Source: Brevibacillus brevis | GTDB lineage: Bacteria; Bacillota; Bacilli; Brevibacillales; Brevibacillaceae | Assembly (NCBI RefSeq): GCF_900637055.1 | Contig: NZ_LR134338.1 | Coordinates: 4,119,001 to 4,183,000, forward strand | Reading direction: 5' to 3' | Length of the DNA: 64,000 bases | In this document: one piece after another, positions 1-9,453 of the stretch | Numbering within the stretch: the stretch's first letter is position 1 | Layout: each line of letters starts with the position of its first letter | Program-made: the position numbers and the translations under genes | The notes under the pieces: generated by a model | Told to the model about the DNA's origin: nothing | The model's database searches: none | What the model saw: only the letters and a program-made list of their open reading frames with translations

Positions 1-1554
1 CAAGAGAAATATAACGAAAGAAAGCATTATATCACGCTTTCGATGATAGCCCAACTTCCATGAAATGGGCAGGACACCTAAAAAGCAGGTATACAAAACA
101 AGCCACCACCAAGAAGGATGCGGCCAATAGGTGAAGGGGAGCCTTATTTTTTCAATAGCAAACAGCGGGAGATGAATCCATTTCAGCATAGCCGTCGATA
201 CCCAAACAGGGATCACGGCCAAAAACGGATGGACAAAGTCGAGAACTACTGCGATATACCCGAACGGTAGCGCTATAGCCGAGAGAATCGGTGTCACTAC
301 CAAATTGACCAGCCAAGACACAGGTGAAAACAAATGAAAATGGTAGATGAGAAACGGAAAAGAAACGAGCTGGGCTGACAAAGTAACCGCCACAAGTGTA
401 CGAATCCAGACGGGTACCCGAACAAACACATGCAAACTGTATGGCACAAAAATAATCAGACCAAGTGTGACCGCAAAGGAAAGCTGAAAACCGACATGCC
501 ACAGCTGATACGGATTTACCACCAGCATCAGAATGAGTGCGCCTGCCCAGACGTCCTTGCCGTCCAACCTCTTTCCAAATACCTGACAGAGAAGCCCCAC
601 ACTCCCCATCAATCCAGATCGGATTGCGGACGCGCTGGCTCCCACCAAAAGCACATACCCGAACAAGAACAAAATCGTTACGGCAAATGCCAGTCTGCGT
701 CTGATTCCAATCCGTTCCAAACACCACATAAACATGGAGCTGACCAATGTCACATGCAAACCGGAAATCGCGAGGATATGACTTAAGCCCAAATTCGAAT
801 ACATCGCCGCAAGCTCAGGGTTCACCTCTTGTCCAAGGCCAAGCAGCAACGACTTCATGTACCCCGCTGTCTCTGGATCTGTAAATAATGTTTCAATTCG
901 CTTGGCACCCGAGTCCTGCCATTCTTGAAAGCTCGCCGTCACCGAAAAAACAGGTGTCATATCAACCGCTTGATAGCTTGTTTCCCCTGTGACATGGACA
1001 CCTTGCCAATACAAATAACTGGCGTAGTCGAAGGCATGAGGATTGCGCGCAGTAACTGGCAAGGATAGTCGGATCGGAGCCACAATAACACTGCCACGCC
1101 TCCACTTCTCTATTTGTGATGCTTCCTGGAAAGAAGCAAGTTTAACACGAAGCGCGATTTTTTCGAGAGACCGATGCTCTTTCTGATCACGCTGATTTTC
1201 ACCCCATGATGTGATCGTGACAAAAAATCGTGCTACATCGCCGTCCCGTCTAACGGGTGAATCAATGACACCTTCTATCCAGACCCTCTGCTCCCTTTCT
1301 GCCAATGGTTTCACTTCAGAGCTGTGGAGATTCTCGTACCCATAAAAAAAGAGACCTGCTAGAATAGAAATCAGTGAGTAGCATGCAACGTATTTGCGGT
1401 ATGGTAACGGGATACATGCAACGAGTGCCCATGATACGCCTGCAGCCAAAAGCAGCCAAGCAGGATGCAAATAGGCGGACAGAATGAGGCCGATCATCAT
1501 CGCTAGGCTTGCTATCCATACTGACACTGCAATCCCCCCGTCCTGTTCTTTCAT
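1..1554 (-). CDS. comEC: ComEC competence DNA channel (partial, 3' end off window)
   Basis: Integral membrane protein expected to carry single-stranded DNA across the cytoplasmic membrane during natural transformation. The leftward frame stays open from about 1554 to the window edge. It starts with two hydrophobic helices, continues with a soluble DUF4131-type region (about residues 60-200), then shows the competence-domain motif LAISGLHVTL followed by a long series of membrane helices. The C-terminal part, with any metallo-beta-lactamase-like domain, lies outside the window. The start is uncertain: ATG at 1554 has no good ribosome site, GTG at 1578 has AGGAG very close by, and GTG at 1527 follows a G-rich stretch. 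It points away from asnB and comEA instead of following comEA as in B. subtilis. Confidence 0.9.
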   Translation of the reverse strand, partial: MKEQDGGIAVSVWIASLAMMIGLILSAYLHPAWLLLAAGVSWALVACIPLPYRKYVACYSLISILAGLFFYGYENLHSSEVKPLAEREQRVWIEGVIDSPVRRDGDVARFFVTITSWGENQRDQKEHRSLEKIALRVKLASFQEASQIEKWRRGSVIVAPIRLSLPVTARNPHAFDYASYLYWQGVHVTGETSYQAVDMTPVFSVTASFQEWQDSGAKRIETLFTDPETAGYMKSLLLGLGQEVNPELAAMYSNLGLSHILAISGLHVTLVSSMFMWCLERIGIRRRLAFAVTILFLFGYVLLVGASASAIRSGLMGSVGLLCQVFGKRLDGKDVWAGALILMLVVNPYQLWHVGFQLSFAVTLGLIIFVPYSLHVFVRVPVWIRTLVAVTLSAQLVSFPFLIYHFHLFSPVSWLVNLVVTPILSAIALPFGYIAVVLDFVHPFLAVIPVWVSTAMLKWIHLPLFAIEKIRLPFTYWPHPSWWWLVLYTCFLGVLPISWKLGYHRKRDIMLSFVIFLL

Positions 1555-1691
1555 GAACCGTTTTGTCGAACGATTCACAGACTCCTAAGGGAGTATATCT
1601 AACTGAATGGGGACAAAAATAGAAAAGAAGAAAGGCTAATTCCCTTGTAGAATCAGCGTTTTGCAGGTCAATCACTGGCACTCATAAGAGA

Positions 1692-1720
1692 TTGCGCTGA
1701 TGGTCGATACATGATAGAGT
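1692..1720 (+). promoter_or_regulatory. Possible sigma-A promoter of asnB
   Basis: TTGCGC (1692-1697) and TAGAGT (1715-1720) are separated by 17 bases and lie about 40 bases upstream of the asnB start. Both boxes are imperfect, so this is a candidate only. Confidence 0.35.
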
Positions 1721-1758
1721 TAGCAGGAGCAATCCAGTGAGAGGAAGAGTCATTTCTT

Positions 1759-3684
1759 ATGTGCGGAATCGTATCACTCTATAACAAGCGGCAAAAGCCT
1801 GTTCAACAAGAAGCGATTAGTGCAATGACGGGTGTCATCCTGCACCGTGGTCCAGATGACGATGGTTTTCACCTTGAAGACAACATCGCCCTGGGCTTTC
1901 GTCGTTTAAGCATCATTGACGTGGAAGGCGGACATCAACCGCTGTTTAACGAAACACGTGACATCTGGATTATTGGTAACGGTGAAATCTACAATTACAA
2001 AGAGTTACAGCAATGGTTAAAGGACATCGGTCACGTTTTCCATACCGATTCTGATATTGAAACCATCCTCCACCTTTATGAAGAGGTAGGAACAGATGCA
2101 CCCAAGCATTTGCGCGGGATGTTTGGCTTTACGATCTACGACTCCCGTAAAAAACGTATGTTTGGGGCACGCGACCATTTTGGAATCAAGCCTCTCTACT
2201 ATGTCGAGACGAATGATTCGATCGGGGTTGCCAGCGAGATTAAAAGCTTGCTGGAGCTGCCAGGATTCAAGCGTGAAGTGAATCCAACCGCTTTTTATCA
2301 CTATTTGACATTCCAATATGTACCGGATCCTGAAACGATGTTTGCTGGCATTTACCGTATACCGCCTGCACACTCGTTCGTGATTGAAAACGACCAGATC
2401 AAGCTGGAAAGGTACTGGGATGTAGAATTTAAGCCCGATGAAAGCAAGCCGTTCTCTTATTTTGTTGAGGGTACGCGCAGTGTCATGCTTGAATCTGTCG
2501 ACAAACACCGGATTAGTGAAGTCTCTCGTGGAGCCTTCTTGTCTAGTGGCGTTGACTCTAGCAGTATCGTTGGGATGCTGCGTACATTCGAGCCAGTCAA
2601 ATCTTTTTCTGTCGGTTCGGATATTCCGGGTTACAGCGAACTCGATTATGCGAAGCGAACTGCCGGGTATTTGGGATCGGAGCATTTCGAGCGCGTGATA
2701 AACGCCAAGCAGTACATGGATGAATTGCCACGGCTCATCTGGCATCAGGACGAACCGGTAGCGGACCCTTCTGCCATCCTGCTCTATTTCGTAGCACAGA
2801 TGGCGAGTGAACACGTAACCGTCGTATTGTCCGGTGAAGGTGCAGATGAATTTTTTGGCGGATACAATATTTACAGAGAGCCTCATTCTCTCAAAATGTT
2901 TTCCGGAATGCCTGGCTGGATGCGCCAATCCATCGGATACATGGCAGAACGCCTCCCCGATCAGGTAAAAGGGAAAAACTTCCTCATCCGCGGATCGAAA
3001 ACGGTTGAGCAACGCTTCTTCGGAAACGCGCTGATTTTCAGCGAAGAAATGAAAAAGCGTGTCGTGATGGAAGATATTACCCGTTCGGAAGCGTATGTAT
3101 CTCCTTTCACCATTACTGAAGAGATTTACAAACGCGCTTCCGAATATGACGATGTGACCAAGATGCAATACTTGGACATTCACACTTGGCTCAGAGGCAA
3201 CATTTTGATGAAGGCCGACAAGATGACGATGGCCAATTCTTTGGAGCTGCGTGTGCCTTTCATTGATCTGAAGGTATTTGAATTCGCCGCTACCATTCCA
3301 ACGAAGTACAAAATTGCCAACGGCACCACCAAGCACGTGCTCCGTGAAGCGATGAAAGACTTCTTGCCACCTGAGATCCAAATGAGAAAGAAGCTCGGCT
3401 TCCCTGTTCCGACTCGTCATTGGCTCAAAAACGAATTTTACAAATGGGCAAAAGAGATCATTTTCGAATCCAAGGTGGATAATTTGATCAATAAGGCCTA
3501 TGTTCTGTACATGCTCGATGAACACCGCGAAGGCAATGCGGATTACAGTCGCAAAATCTGGACGATCCTGGTCTTCATGCTGTGGCATCAAATCTTCATT
3601 GAGCAAAAGCACAATTTTGAGCCTTATGTCAGCCCGAATGTAGACCTTCGCCGCAAAAAAAATACGCTGCAGCATATCGGCTAA
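1759..3684 (+). CDS. asnB: Glutamine-hydrolysing asparagine synthetase
   Basis: Makes asparagine from aspartate, glutamine and ATP. The 641-residue protein begins MCGIVSLYN, so Cys2 becomes the N-terminal nucleophile of the class-II glutaminase domain (about residues 1-200), which includes HRGPDD and the NGEIYNY loop. The C-terminal synthetase domain has the PP-loop SSGVDSSS near residue 265 and the LSGEGADEFFGGY motif. GAGGAA lies about 12 bases before the ATG. It sits between the divergent comEC and the codirectional comEA, a place where a competence operon would be expected to be continuous. B. subtilis has three paralogues (asnB, asnH, asnO); which one this corresponds to cannot be settled from the sequence alone. 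Confidence 0.93.
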   Translation: MCGIVSLYNKRQKPVQQEAISAMTGVILHRGPDDDGFHLEDNIALGFRRLSIIDVEGGHQPLFNETRDIWIIGNGEIYNYKELQQWLKDIGHVFHTDSDIETILHLYEEVGTDAPKHLRGMFGFTIYDSRKKRMFGARDHFGIKPLYYVETNDSIGVASEIKSLLELPGFKREVNPTAFYHYLTFQYVPDPETMFAGIYRIPPAHSFVIENDQIKLERYWDVEFKPDESKPFSYFVEGTRSVMLESVDKHRISEVSRGAFLSSGVDSSSIVGMLRTFEPVKSFSVGSDIPGYSELDYAKRTAGYLGSEHFERVINAKQYMDELPRLIWHQDEPVADPSAILLYFVAQMASEHVTVVLSGEGADEFFGGYNIYREPHSLKMFSGMPGWMRQSIGYMAERLPDQVKGKNFLIRGSKTVEQRFFGNALIFSEEMKKRVVMEDITRSEAYVSPFTITEEIYKRASEYDDVTKMQYLDIHTWLRGNILMKADKMTMANSLELRVPFIDLKVFEFAATIPTKYKIANGTTKHVLREAMKDFLPPEIQMRKKLGFPVPTRHWLKNEFYKWAKEIIFESKVDNLINKAYVLYMLDEHREGNADYSRKIWTILVFMLWHQIFIEQKHNFEPYVSPNVDLRRKKNTLQHIG

Positions 3685-3741
3685 CAGCGAAAACACCATA
3701 AATAGATTTGCAGACCCTCTCTTACTTTTCGTAGCATCGTT

Positions 3742-3764
3742 GATAGAGAACAAGTTCTCTCTAT
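3742..3764. repeat. Imperfect inverted repeat before comEA
   Basis: ATAGAGAAC and GTTCTCTCTAT face each other across two bases between asnB and comEA. There is no T-run, so it is not a clear terminator; it could be a regulatory site for comEA or chance. Confidence 0.3.
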
Positions 3765-3802
3765 GAACGTATCGCTATGTGAAGGACGGGAGGGTTTTTG
3801 TT

Positions 3803-4507
3803 ATGGTGCTGGAATGGTGGGAGCGTTATCGTCGTTTCATCTTGCTGACTGCGGCTGTGCTGTTTGTCGGTTGTAGCTATTGGCTCTATCAACGCGACCA
3901 ATCGCATAAGACTGACGAACTACCGTTGCGTTCTCCTGCTTATGCAGCATCGAATCTGCAAACAAAAGAACGGACAGATGATTCAGCAGCTGCTCAACCT
4001 GCCAAGCCTCTAAAAGCGACACTGGAAAAAGATAAGGATAAGGAACCACCCCCCTCTCCTCTCTATGTCGATGTGAAAGGGCAAGTGAAAAATCCTGGAT
4101 TATACCAATTCGAACCAGGTACGCGTGTCGCAAATGCCATCGAAAAAGCAGGTGGTGCACTGCCTGATGCCGACCTCGTCCAAATCAATTTGGCAGAGCC
4201 GCTCACAGATGGAGCTGCTCTTGTCATCCCGGCTAAAGGGGCAGCCGCGCCAGTCTCCACATCCATTGGCCTTGTACAGTCTTCCGCCCGCGTGTCCACC
4301 ACTGGTGCCTCCACAACCATTAATATCAACACGGCAACTGTCGAAGAGCTCATGAGCCTTCCCGGGATTGGAGAAGCTCGTGCCAAGGCAATCGTGGATT
4401 ACCGGTCAAAACAAGGGCCATTTCGTTCAGCGGATGACCTGAAACAGATTGAGGGAATTGGCGAGAAGATGTTTGCACGGATAAAGGATCGGCTGGCGGT
4501 ACAATGA
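3803..4507 (+). CDS. comEA: ComEA DNA receptor for transformation
   Basis: Membrane-anchored double-stranded-DNA receptor for DNA uptake. The 234-residue protein has an N-terminal membrane helix (about residues 10-28), a Pro/Lys-rich linker, a SLBB domain starting near VDVKGQVKNPG, and a C-terminal helix-hairpin-helix domain (ININTATVEELMSLPGIG, then a second hairpin ending IEGIGEKM). I chose ATG 3803 because GGGAGG lies nine bases upstream; an in-frame GTG at 3779 overlaps that site. No comEB follows: the next gene is comER and comEC is on the other strand, so the usual comEA-comEB-comEC order is broken here. Confidence 0.93.
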   Translation: MVLEWWERYRRFILLTAAVLFVGCSYWLYQRDQSHKTDELPLRSPAYAASNLQTKERTDDSAAAQPAKPLKATLEKDKDKEPPPSPLYVDVKGQVKNPGLYQFEPGTRVANAIEKAGGALPDADLVQINLAEPLTDGAALVIPAKGAAAPVSTSIGLVQSSARVSTTGASTTININTATVEELMSLPGIGEARAKAIVDYRSKQGPFRSADDLKQIEGIGEKMFARIKDRLAVQ

Positions 4508-4581
4508 GTACTCAGCATCCGGTCATGATCATAGGCACTCCTACATAGAATGGGAAAAGAATATCGGAGGGAGGTATGCCC

Positions 4582-5415
4582 ATGAATAGAATTGGGTTCA
4601 TTGGTACGGGCAGCATGGGCAGTATCTTGATTGAATCTTTACTGTCAGCCAAGGCGCTGACTCCTGGTCATGTCTTTATCAGCAACAGAACCCCTGCGAA
4701 GGCGCAGCAACTGGCAGAAAAACATCCCGGGCTCATTGTCGCGCACAGCAATGCCCAATTGGTCAAAGAAGCCACAACGATCGTGCTGTGCGTCAAGCCA
4801 CTGGAATATAGCGTGATGCTGGAACAAATTGCTCCTGCCTTAACGCCAGATCACCTATTGATTACGATCACCAGTCCGATCAAGCTTGCGGATCTGGAGT
4901 CTCAAGTTCCATGTGCAGTTGCCAGAGTCGTTCCTTCTATAACAAATGCAGTAAAGAGTGGTGTCAGTTTATGTGAGTTTGGATCACGTATCCAAGAGGA
5001 ACAACGTCAATTTATACGGAGTCTGTTTGCCCACATTAGCTCCCCTATTGAGATTTCGGAGCCTTTTTTACGAATTACTTCTGACATTGTCAGTTGCGGG
5101 CCAGCGTTTCTCAGCTATATTTTGCAGCAAATGATTCAAGAAGCCGTTGAAGAAACTGGCATTTCCGCAGAAGCTGCTACTTACATGACCACGCAAATGC
5201 TAATTGGAATGGCAGATCTTTTACGCGAAGAAGCATTCACCCTCCCTACTCTGCAAAAGAGGGTCTGCGTGCCCGGAGGAATTACTGGGGAAGGACTGAT
5301 TCCTTTGCAAGACGGAATTCCCGGTCTTTTCGCCCAAGTATTTCGCCGCACACAAGCGAAGTTTGCCGAGGATCAAGAACTGGTTGCACGAAATTTGAGC
5401 AATCAACCGCATTAG
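4582..5415 (+). CDS. comER: ComER, pyrroline-5-carboxylate reductase-like protein
   Basis: Member of the ProC-like dehydrogenase superfamily that accompanies the comE locus in Bacillus and has been linked to sporulation and biofilm control. The N-terminus has a Rossmann nucleotide-binding motif (IGFIGTGSMG), and the C-terminal half contains the helical dimerisation region with VCVPGGITGEG, matching the PGGxT motif of ProC. Two ATGs (4576 and 4582) lie behind GGAGGGAGG; 4582 has the better spacing. It is codirectional with comEA, whereas in B. subtilis comER is divergent from comEA. It faces leuS across a shared terminator. Confidence 0.88.
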   Translation: MNRIGFIGTGSMGSILIESLLSAKALTPGHVFISNRTPAKAQQLAEKHPGLIVAHSNAQLVKEATTIVLCVKPLEYSVMLEQIAPALTPDHLLITITSPIKLADLESQVPCAVARVVPSITNAVKSGVSLCEFGSRIQEEQRQFIRSLFAHISSPIEISEPFLRITSDIVSCGPAFLSYILQQMIQEAVEETGISAEAATYMTTQMLIGMADLLREEAFTLPTLQKRVCVPGGITGEGLIPLQDGIPGLFAQVFRRTQAKFAEDQELVARNLSNQPH

Positions 5416-5441
5416 CGCAAAACGAAGAAACGATATTTACG

Positions 5442-5495
5442 AAAAAAGGAGTGGATACCTGTCAGTCACAGGCTCCGCTCCTCTTCTCATTTTTT
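5442..5495. terminator. Bidirectional terminator between comER and leuS
   Basis: AGGAGTGGA pairs with TCCGCTCCT, with a smaller CCTGT/ACAGG hairpin inside the loop. It is flanked by AAAAAA on the left and TTTTTT on the right, so it can stop both convergent transcripts. Confidence 0.85.
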
Positions 5496-5507
5496 GCCGT
5501 CCTTTTC

Positions 5508-7925
5508 TTAACGAACGACGATATTCACCAGTTTGCCTGGAACAGCGATGACTTTGACGATCGTTTTTCCTTCGATCAGTTCTTGGATCATCTCGTTGTT
5601 TTTCGCCATCTCTTCCATCTGTTCTTTCGTCGAATCAGAAGCGATGAGCAGCTTCTCTTTGTTTTTGCCGTTAATTTGCAGGACGATTTCTACCTCGTCT
5701 TCAACCAGCTTCGCTTCGTCATACGTAGGCCATGCTTCGTATGCCAGACTCTCGCTGTGGCCCAGTTTTTCCCACAGCTCTTCACCCAAGTGCGGAGCGA
5801 TTGGAGACAGCATTTTCACAAAGTCTTCCATGAATTTCTTCGGCAGAACTTCTGCTTTGTACGCTTCGTTTACGAATACCATCAACTGAGAGATACCTGT
5901 ATTGAAACGCAGGCCCTCGTAGTCTTCCGTTACTTTTTTCACAGTTTGGTGGTACACGCGCTCCATGCCAGCCACATTGGAGGTTTCCACGATTTTTTCG
6001 TTCAGCTCACCGTTGTCGCCCACAAACAGACGATATACGCGATCCAGGAAGCGGCGTGCGCCATCCAATCCTTTTGTCGACCAAGCGATCGAAGCATCCA
6101 GTGGTCCCATGAACATTTCGTACATGCGCAGTGTGTCAGCACCATGGCTGTTGATAATATCGTCTGGGTTTACGACGTTGCCTTTGGACTTACTCATTTT
6201 CTCGTTGTTTTCACCCAGGATCATCCCTTGGTTAAACAGCTTTTGGAATGGTTCCTTGGTTGGTACGACACCGATATCGTACAGGAACTTGTGCCAGAAA
6301 CGAGAGTAGAGCAAGTGCAGCACCGCGTGTTCCGCACCGCCAATGTAAATGTCGATTGGCAGCCATTCTTTCAGTTTTTCTGGATCAGCCAATGCCTTGT
6401 CATTGTGCGGATCGATGAAGCGCAGGAAGTACCAGCAGCTACCCGCCCATTGCGGCATCGTGTTTGTCTCACGACGCGCTTTCATTCCTGTTTCCGGATC
6501 GACAGTGTTTACCCACTCCGCGATGTTTGCCAATGGCGATTCACCTGTACCGGATGGTTTGATTTCTTTTGTTTTTGGCAACACGATTGGCAGTTCGGAT
6601 TCCGGAACGACTTTCATCGTGCCATCTTCCAGATGGAGAATCGGAATTGGCTCACCCCAGTAGCGTTGACGGCTGAACAGCCAGTCGCGCAGACGGTACG
6701 TTACCTTGCGATTTCCTTTGCCTTCCGCTTCCAGCCACTCGATCATTTTGCTGATCGCCTGTTCTTTGTTCAAACCATCGAGCATGCCGGAGTTGATGTG
6801 CTCTCCGTCGCCTGCATACGCTTCCTTGGAGATATCTCCGCCAGCGATTACTTGCTTGATTGGCAGATCGAATGTTTTCGCGAACTCATAGTCGCGTTCA
6901 TCGTGCGCTGGAACCGCCATGATAGAGCCTGTTCCGTAGCTGATCAGCACGTAATCTGCAATCCAGATTGGCAGACGCTCGCCGTTTACCGGGTTGATCG
7001 CATATGCTCCGGTAAATACTCCTGTCTTTTCTTTCGCCAGATCGGTACGCTCCAGATCGCTCTTGCGCTTCGCTTGATCCAGGTACGCTTCCACTGCTTC
7101 TTTTTGAGCTGGTACGGTAATTTGCTCAACCAGCTTGTGCTCAGGAGCCAGTACCGCATAAGTTGCTCCGTAGAGAGTGTCTGGACGAGTCGTAAAGACA
7201 GTAAAGGTTTCGTCATGACCTTCGATACCAAAAGTTACTTCTGCCCCTTCAGAACGACCGATCCAGTTGCGTTGCATTTCCTTGATGCTCTCTGGCCAAT
7301 CCAGTTCATCCAGGTCAGCGAGCAGTCTTTCCGCATACGCAGTAATTTTCAAGACCCATTGCTTCATTGGACGGCGTTCTACTGGGTGTCCGCCACGCTC
7401 ACTTTTCCCGTCAATGACTTCTTCGTTCGCCAAAACTGTTCCCAGAGCAGGGCACCAGTTTACAGCTACCTCGTCAATATAAGCCAAGCCGTGCTCATAC
7501 AGCTTCGTAAAAATCCATTGCGTCCACTTGTAGTAATTCGGATCGGTCGTGTTGATTTCGCGATCCCAGTCGTAGGAAAATCCGAGCGACTTAATTTGGC
7601 GACGGAAGGTGTTGATATTGTGCTCGGTGAATTCTGCCGGATCGTTTCCTGTATCGAGCGCGTATTGCTCCGCTGGCAAACCAAACGCATCCCAACCCAT
7701 TGGATGGAGAACGTTATATCCTTGCATCCGCTTCATGCGGGACAAAATATCAGTAGCCGTATAGCCTTCCGGATGTCCTACGTGCAGGCCAGCTCCAGAT
7801 GGATACGGGAACATATCGAGTGCGTAAAACTTTTTCTTGCCCTCATCCTCGGAGGTTTTGAAGGTCTTGTTCTGCTCCCAATATTGCTGCCACTTCTTTT
7901 CGACATTTTGATGACTGAATACCAT
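5508..7925 (-). CDS. leuS: Leucyl-tRNA synthetase
   Basis: Charges tRNA-Leu with leucine. The 805-residue protein, the usual bacterial length, starts MVFSHQNVEKKWQQYW. It has the class-I HIGH-type signature as HVGHPEGY near residue 50, a CP1 editing domain in the middle, and the KMSKS signature within ENNEKMSKSKGN. The leftward frame is open well upstream of 7925, but that stretch is the T-box leader, so the ATG at 7925 is the true start. A T-box places expression under control of uncharged tRNA-Leu. Confidence 0.97.
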   Translation of the reverse strand: MVFSHQNVEKKWQQYWEQNKTFKTSEDEGKKKFYALDMFPYPSGAGLHVGHPEGYTATDILSRMKRMQGYNVLHPMGWDAFGLPAEQYALDTGNDPAEFTEHNINTFRRQIKSLGFSYDWDREINTTDPNYYKWTQWIFTKLYEHGLAYIDEVAVNWCPALGTVLANEEVIDGKSERGGHPVERRPMKQWVLKITAYAERLLADLDELDWPESIKEMQRNWIGRSEGAEVTFGIEGHDETFTVFTTRPDTLYGATYAVLAPEHKLVEQITVPAQKEAVEAYLDQAKRKSDLERTDLAKEKTGVFTGAYAINPVNGERLPIWIADYVLISYGTGSIMAVPAHDERDYEFAKTFDLPIKQVIAGGDISKEAYAGDGEHINSGMLDGLNKEQAISKMIEWLEAEGKGNRKVTYRLRDWLFSRQRYWGEPIPILHLEDGTMKVVPESELPIVLPKTKEIKPSGTGESPLANIAEWVNTVDPETGMKARRETNTMPQWAGSCWYFLRFIDPHNDKALADPEKLKEWLPIDIYIGGAEHAVLHLLYSRFWHKFLYDIGVVPTKEPFQKLFNQGMILGENNEKMSKSKGNVVNPDDIINSHGADTLRMYEMFMGPLDASIAWSTKGLDGARRFLDRVYRLFVGDNGELNEKIVETSNVAGMERVYHQTVKKVTEDYEGLRFNTGISQLMVFVNEAYKAEVLPKKFMEDFVKMLSPIAPHLGEELWEKLGHSESLAYEAWPTYDEAKLVEDEVEIVLQINGKNKEKLLIASDSTKEQMEEMAKNNEMIQELIEGKTIVKVIAVPGKLVNIVVR

Positions 7926-7994
7926 GGTAAAGCACTCCCATCTTAAAATAGGTGAAAATACGAAAACCTCTATCGAGGATTGCTCAAGGATGAG

Positions 7995-8313
7995 CGATCG
8001 CGTATTAGCGGAATGTTTTCCGTATAAAAAAACCTCACATCCCAGATCGCTCTTGCGAAAGGGACGAGAGGTTGTTAACATTCCCGCGGTACCACCCAGA
8101 TTGGCAAATGACAAGCATTCACCCACTTGTTTCATCCGTATCGGGGATAAACCGCTCACCCTTACGCAGTCATTGCTTGAATGACCTTGGGGGCAAGTGC
8201 TGGGAGGTGAGTTCAGATAGATCCGGGTTGACTTGCACCATCCGCCAACTCTCTGTGAATGCTCGAATCCTATTCCTACTTTTCCTCTTAAACGCGTCGA
8301 AATCTGTAGTTAT
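7995..8313 (-). promoter_or_regulatory. T-box leader of leuS (leucine-specific)
   Basis: A tRNA-sensing riboswitch in the leuS leader. The conserved T-box, read leftward as TGGGTGGTACCGCGGG, occupies 8098-8083. Stem I carries a CUC leucine specifier at 8211-8209 in the context GAACTCACC. The leader ends in an intrinsic terminator (8073-8026) whose 5' arm AACCTCTCG can instead pair in the antiterminator. Uncharged tRNA-Leu should stabilise antitermination and raise leuS expression. The outer limits are approximate. Confidence 0.93.
8025..8073 (-). terminator. T-box terminator hairpin
   Basis: Read leftward, AACCTC pairs with GAGGTT followed by seven T residues. It is the attenuator of the leuS T-box leader. 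Confidence 0.85.
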
Positions 8314-8319
8314 AACGCC

Positions 8320-8349
8320 ATTATAGTCAATCCGAACCAATCATGTCAA
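8320..8349 (-). promoter_or_regulatory. Sigma-A promoter of the leuS transcript
   Basis: Read leftward, TTGACA (8349-8344) and TATAAT (8325-8320), both full consensus, are 18 bases apart. The expected start near 8313 begins the T-box leader. The promoter overlaps the 3' end of yqeM. Confidence 0.85.
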
Positions 8350-9090
8350 ACTTTTCGGCTTGCGGGCTGAAAAAAATAGGCGCTCACTCGCTTCTTGTGG
8401 CGGCATATCCGAGTAATCAGCGGTGATGACAATGTCTGTGAAGCCGGCATCTGTCAGCCAGCGCATCAGTTGGACAGGCTGGTAAGCCCGTTGCCAATGT
8501 TCCTCTTCCATCCGCTCGTACAGTCCGTTTGGCTGACGAATGAAAAACGTTAACTGATGCTCTACCTCCAGTCGCAGCGGGTCGCAAAAACATTGCCAAA
8601 TGTACGAAACTTCATCTTCTACATGTGTGAACGTCTCGTCTCCGAAAATGTGCAGCATCTTGTACGGACTGTGCACATCAAACAGAAAGCTCCCACCGGG
8701 GGCGAGATGAGCGAAAACGCGCTTGAACGTTTCCTGCACATCCGCTTCCTCTGTAAGATAGCTCAATGAATCACACAAGGAGATGACCGCATCCGCTTCT
8801 GGCAAGGACAGCTCCCGCATATCCTGCTCCACCCAAGCTACATCCACTTGCTCCTGCCTCATTTTGTCATAGGCGATCGCAAGCATTTCTGTTGAGAGAT
8901 CCACTCCCGTAACACGGTATCCCCGCTTGGCGAGTGGGATCGCAATCGTACCAGTCCCACAGCCAAGATCAATGACCCGCACAGGCTTCTCTCCCTTTGT
9001 CCAATGACGCTCGACCCAATCGAGCCACTGATCATAAGGAGTATCCGCCATCAGCCTGTCATATACAGCGGCCATATGTGCGTATGCCAT
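8341..9090 (-). CDS. yqeM: SAM-dependent methyltransferase YqeM
   Basis: Class-I S-adenosylmethionine-dependent methyltransferase of unknown substrate, 249 residues. Motif I is VIDLGCGTGTIAIPL, motif II ends GVDLS, and a Cys-rich loop VISLCDSLSYL follows. It is the last gene of the yqeG-yqeM operon, as in B. subtilis, and begins six bases after rsfS. Its 3' end runs into the leuS promoter. Operon position supports the YqeM name; the reaction is not inferable. Confidence 0.88.
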   Translation of the reverse strand: MAYAHMAAVYDRLMADTPYDQWLDWVERHWTKGEKPVRVIDLGCGTGTIAIPLAKRGYRVTGVDLSTEMLAIAYDKMRQEQVDVAWVEQDMRELSLPEADAVISLCDSLSYLTEEADVQETFKRVFAHLAPGGSFLFDVHSPYKMLHIFGDETFTHVEDEVSYIWQCFCDPLRLEVEHQLTFFIRQPNGLYERMEEEHWQRAYQPVQLMRWLTDAGFTDIVITADYSDMPPQEASERLFFSARKPKSLT

Positions 9091-9096
9091 CTGATC

Positions 9097-9453
9097 TTAC
9101 CCTTGCGCGCTGAAGGAAACTTCCTCTGCGTCCTTCCACAGGCGCTCCAGGTTGTAAAACTCGCGATCTTCGCGATGGAAAACGTGAATGACGATATCGC
9201 CCAGATCAACCAGTACCCAGCGACCTTCATCCGCTCCTTCAATACCGCGGACGTCAAAGCCGTTTTTGTGGGCTTGATCACGGATTTCGCGAACAATTGC
9301 CTGTACTTGACGCTCGTTGTTTCCGTGGCAAATCATGAAATAGTCTGCGATGACGGACAGCTTTTTAATATCGAGCACCTTCAAGTTCTCTGCTTTCTTG
9401 TCCTCTGCTGCCTTCACAACCAACTGGGCCAAATCTTCTACTGTTTTAACCAT
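9097..9453 (-). CDS. rsfS: Ribosomal silencing factor RsfS
   Basis: Binds ribosomal protein L14 (uL14) and blocks joining of the 30S and 50S subunits under poor growth conditions. The 118-residue protein matches the family in length and contains the hallmark LDIKKLSVIADYFMICHG and the GxxDAHKNGFDVRGIEG-like region, followed by WVLVDLGDIVIHVF. AAGGAGG lies six bases before the ATG, and the ATG overlaps the yqeK stop codon by one base, which suggests translational coupling. Confidence 0.96.
   Translation of the reverse strand: MVKTVEDLAQLVVKAAEDKKAENLKVLDIKKLSVIADYFMICHGNNERQVQAIVREIRDQAHKNGFDVRGIEGADEGRWVLVDLGDIVIHVFHREDREFYNLERLWKDAEEVSFSAQG

Noticed and set aside
2017..3753. Long leftward frame opposite asnB
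   Set aside because: Antisense of a clearly conserved gene, with no ribosome site or domain.
5451..7946. Long rightward frame opposite leuS
   Set aside because: It is the antisense of leuS, Phe/His/Arg-rich in the way antisense frames of leucyl-tRNA synthetase would be, and has no homology features.
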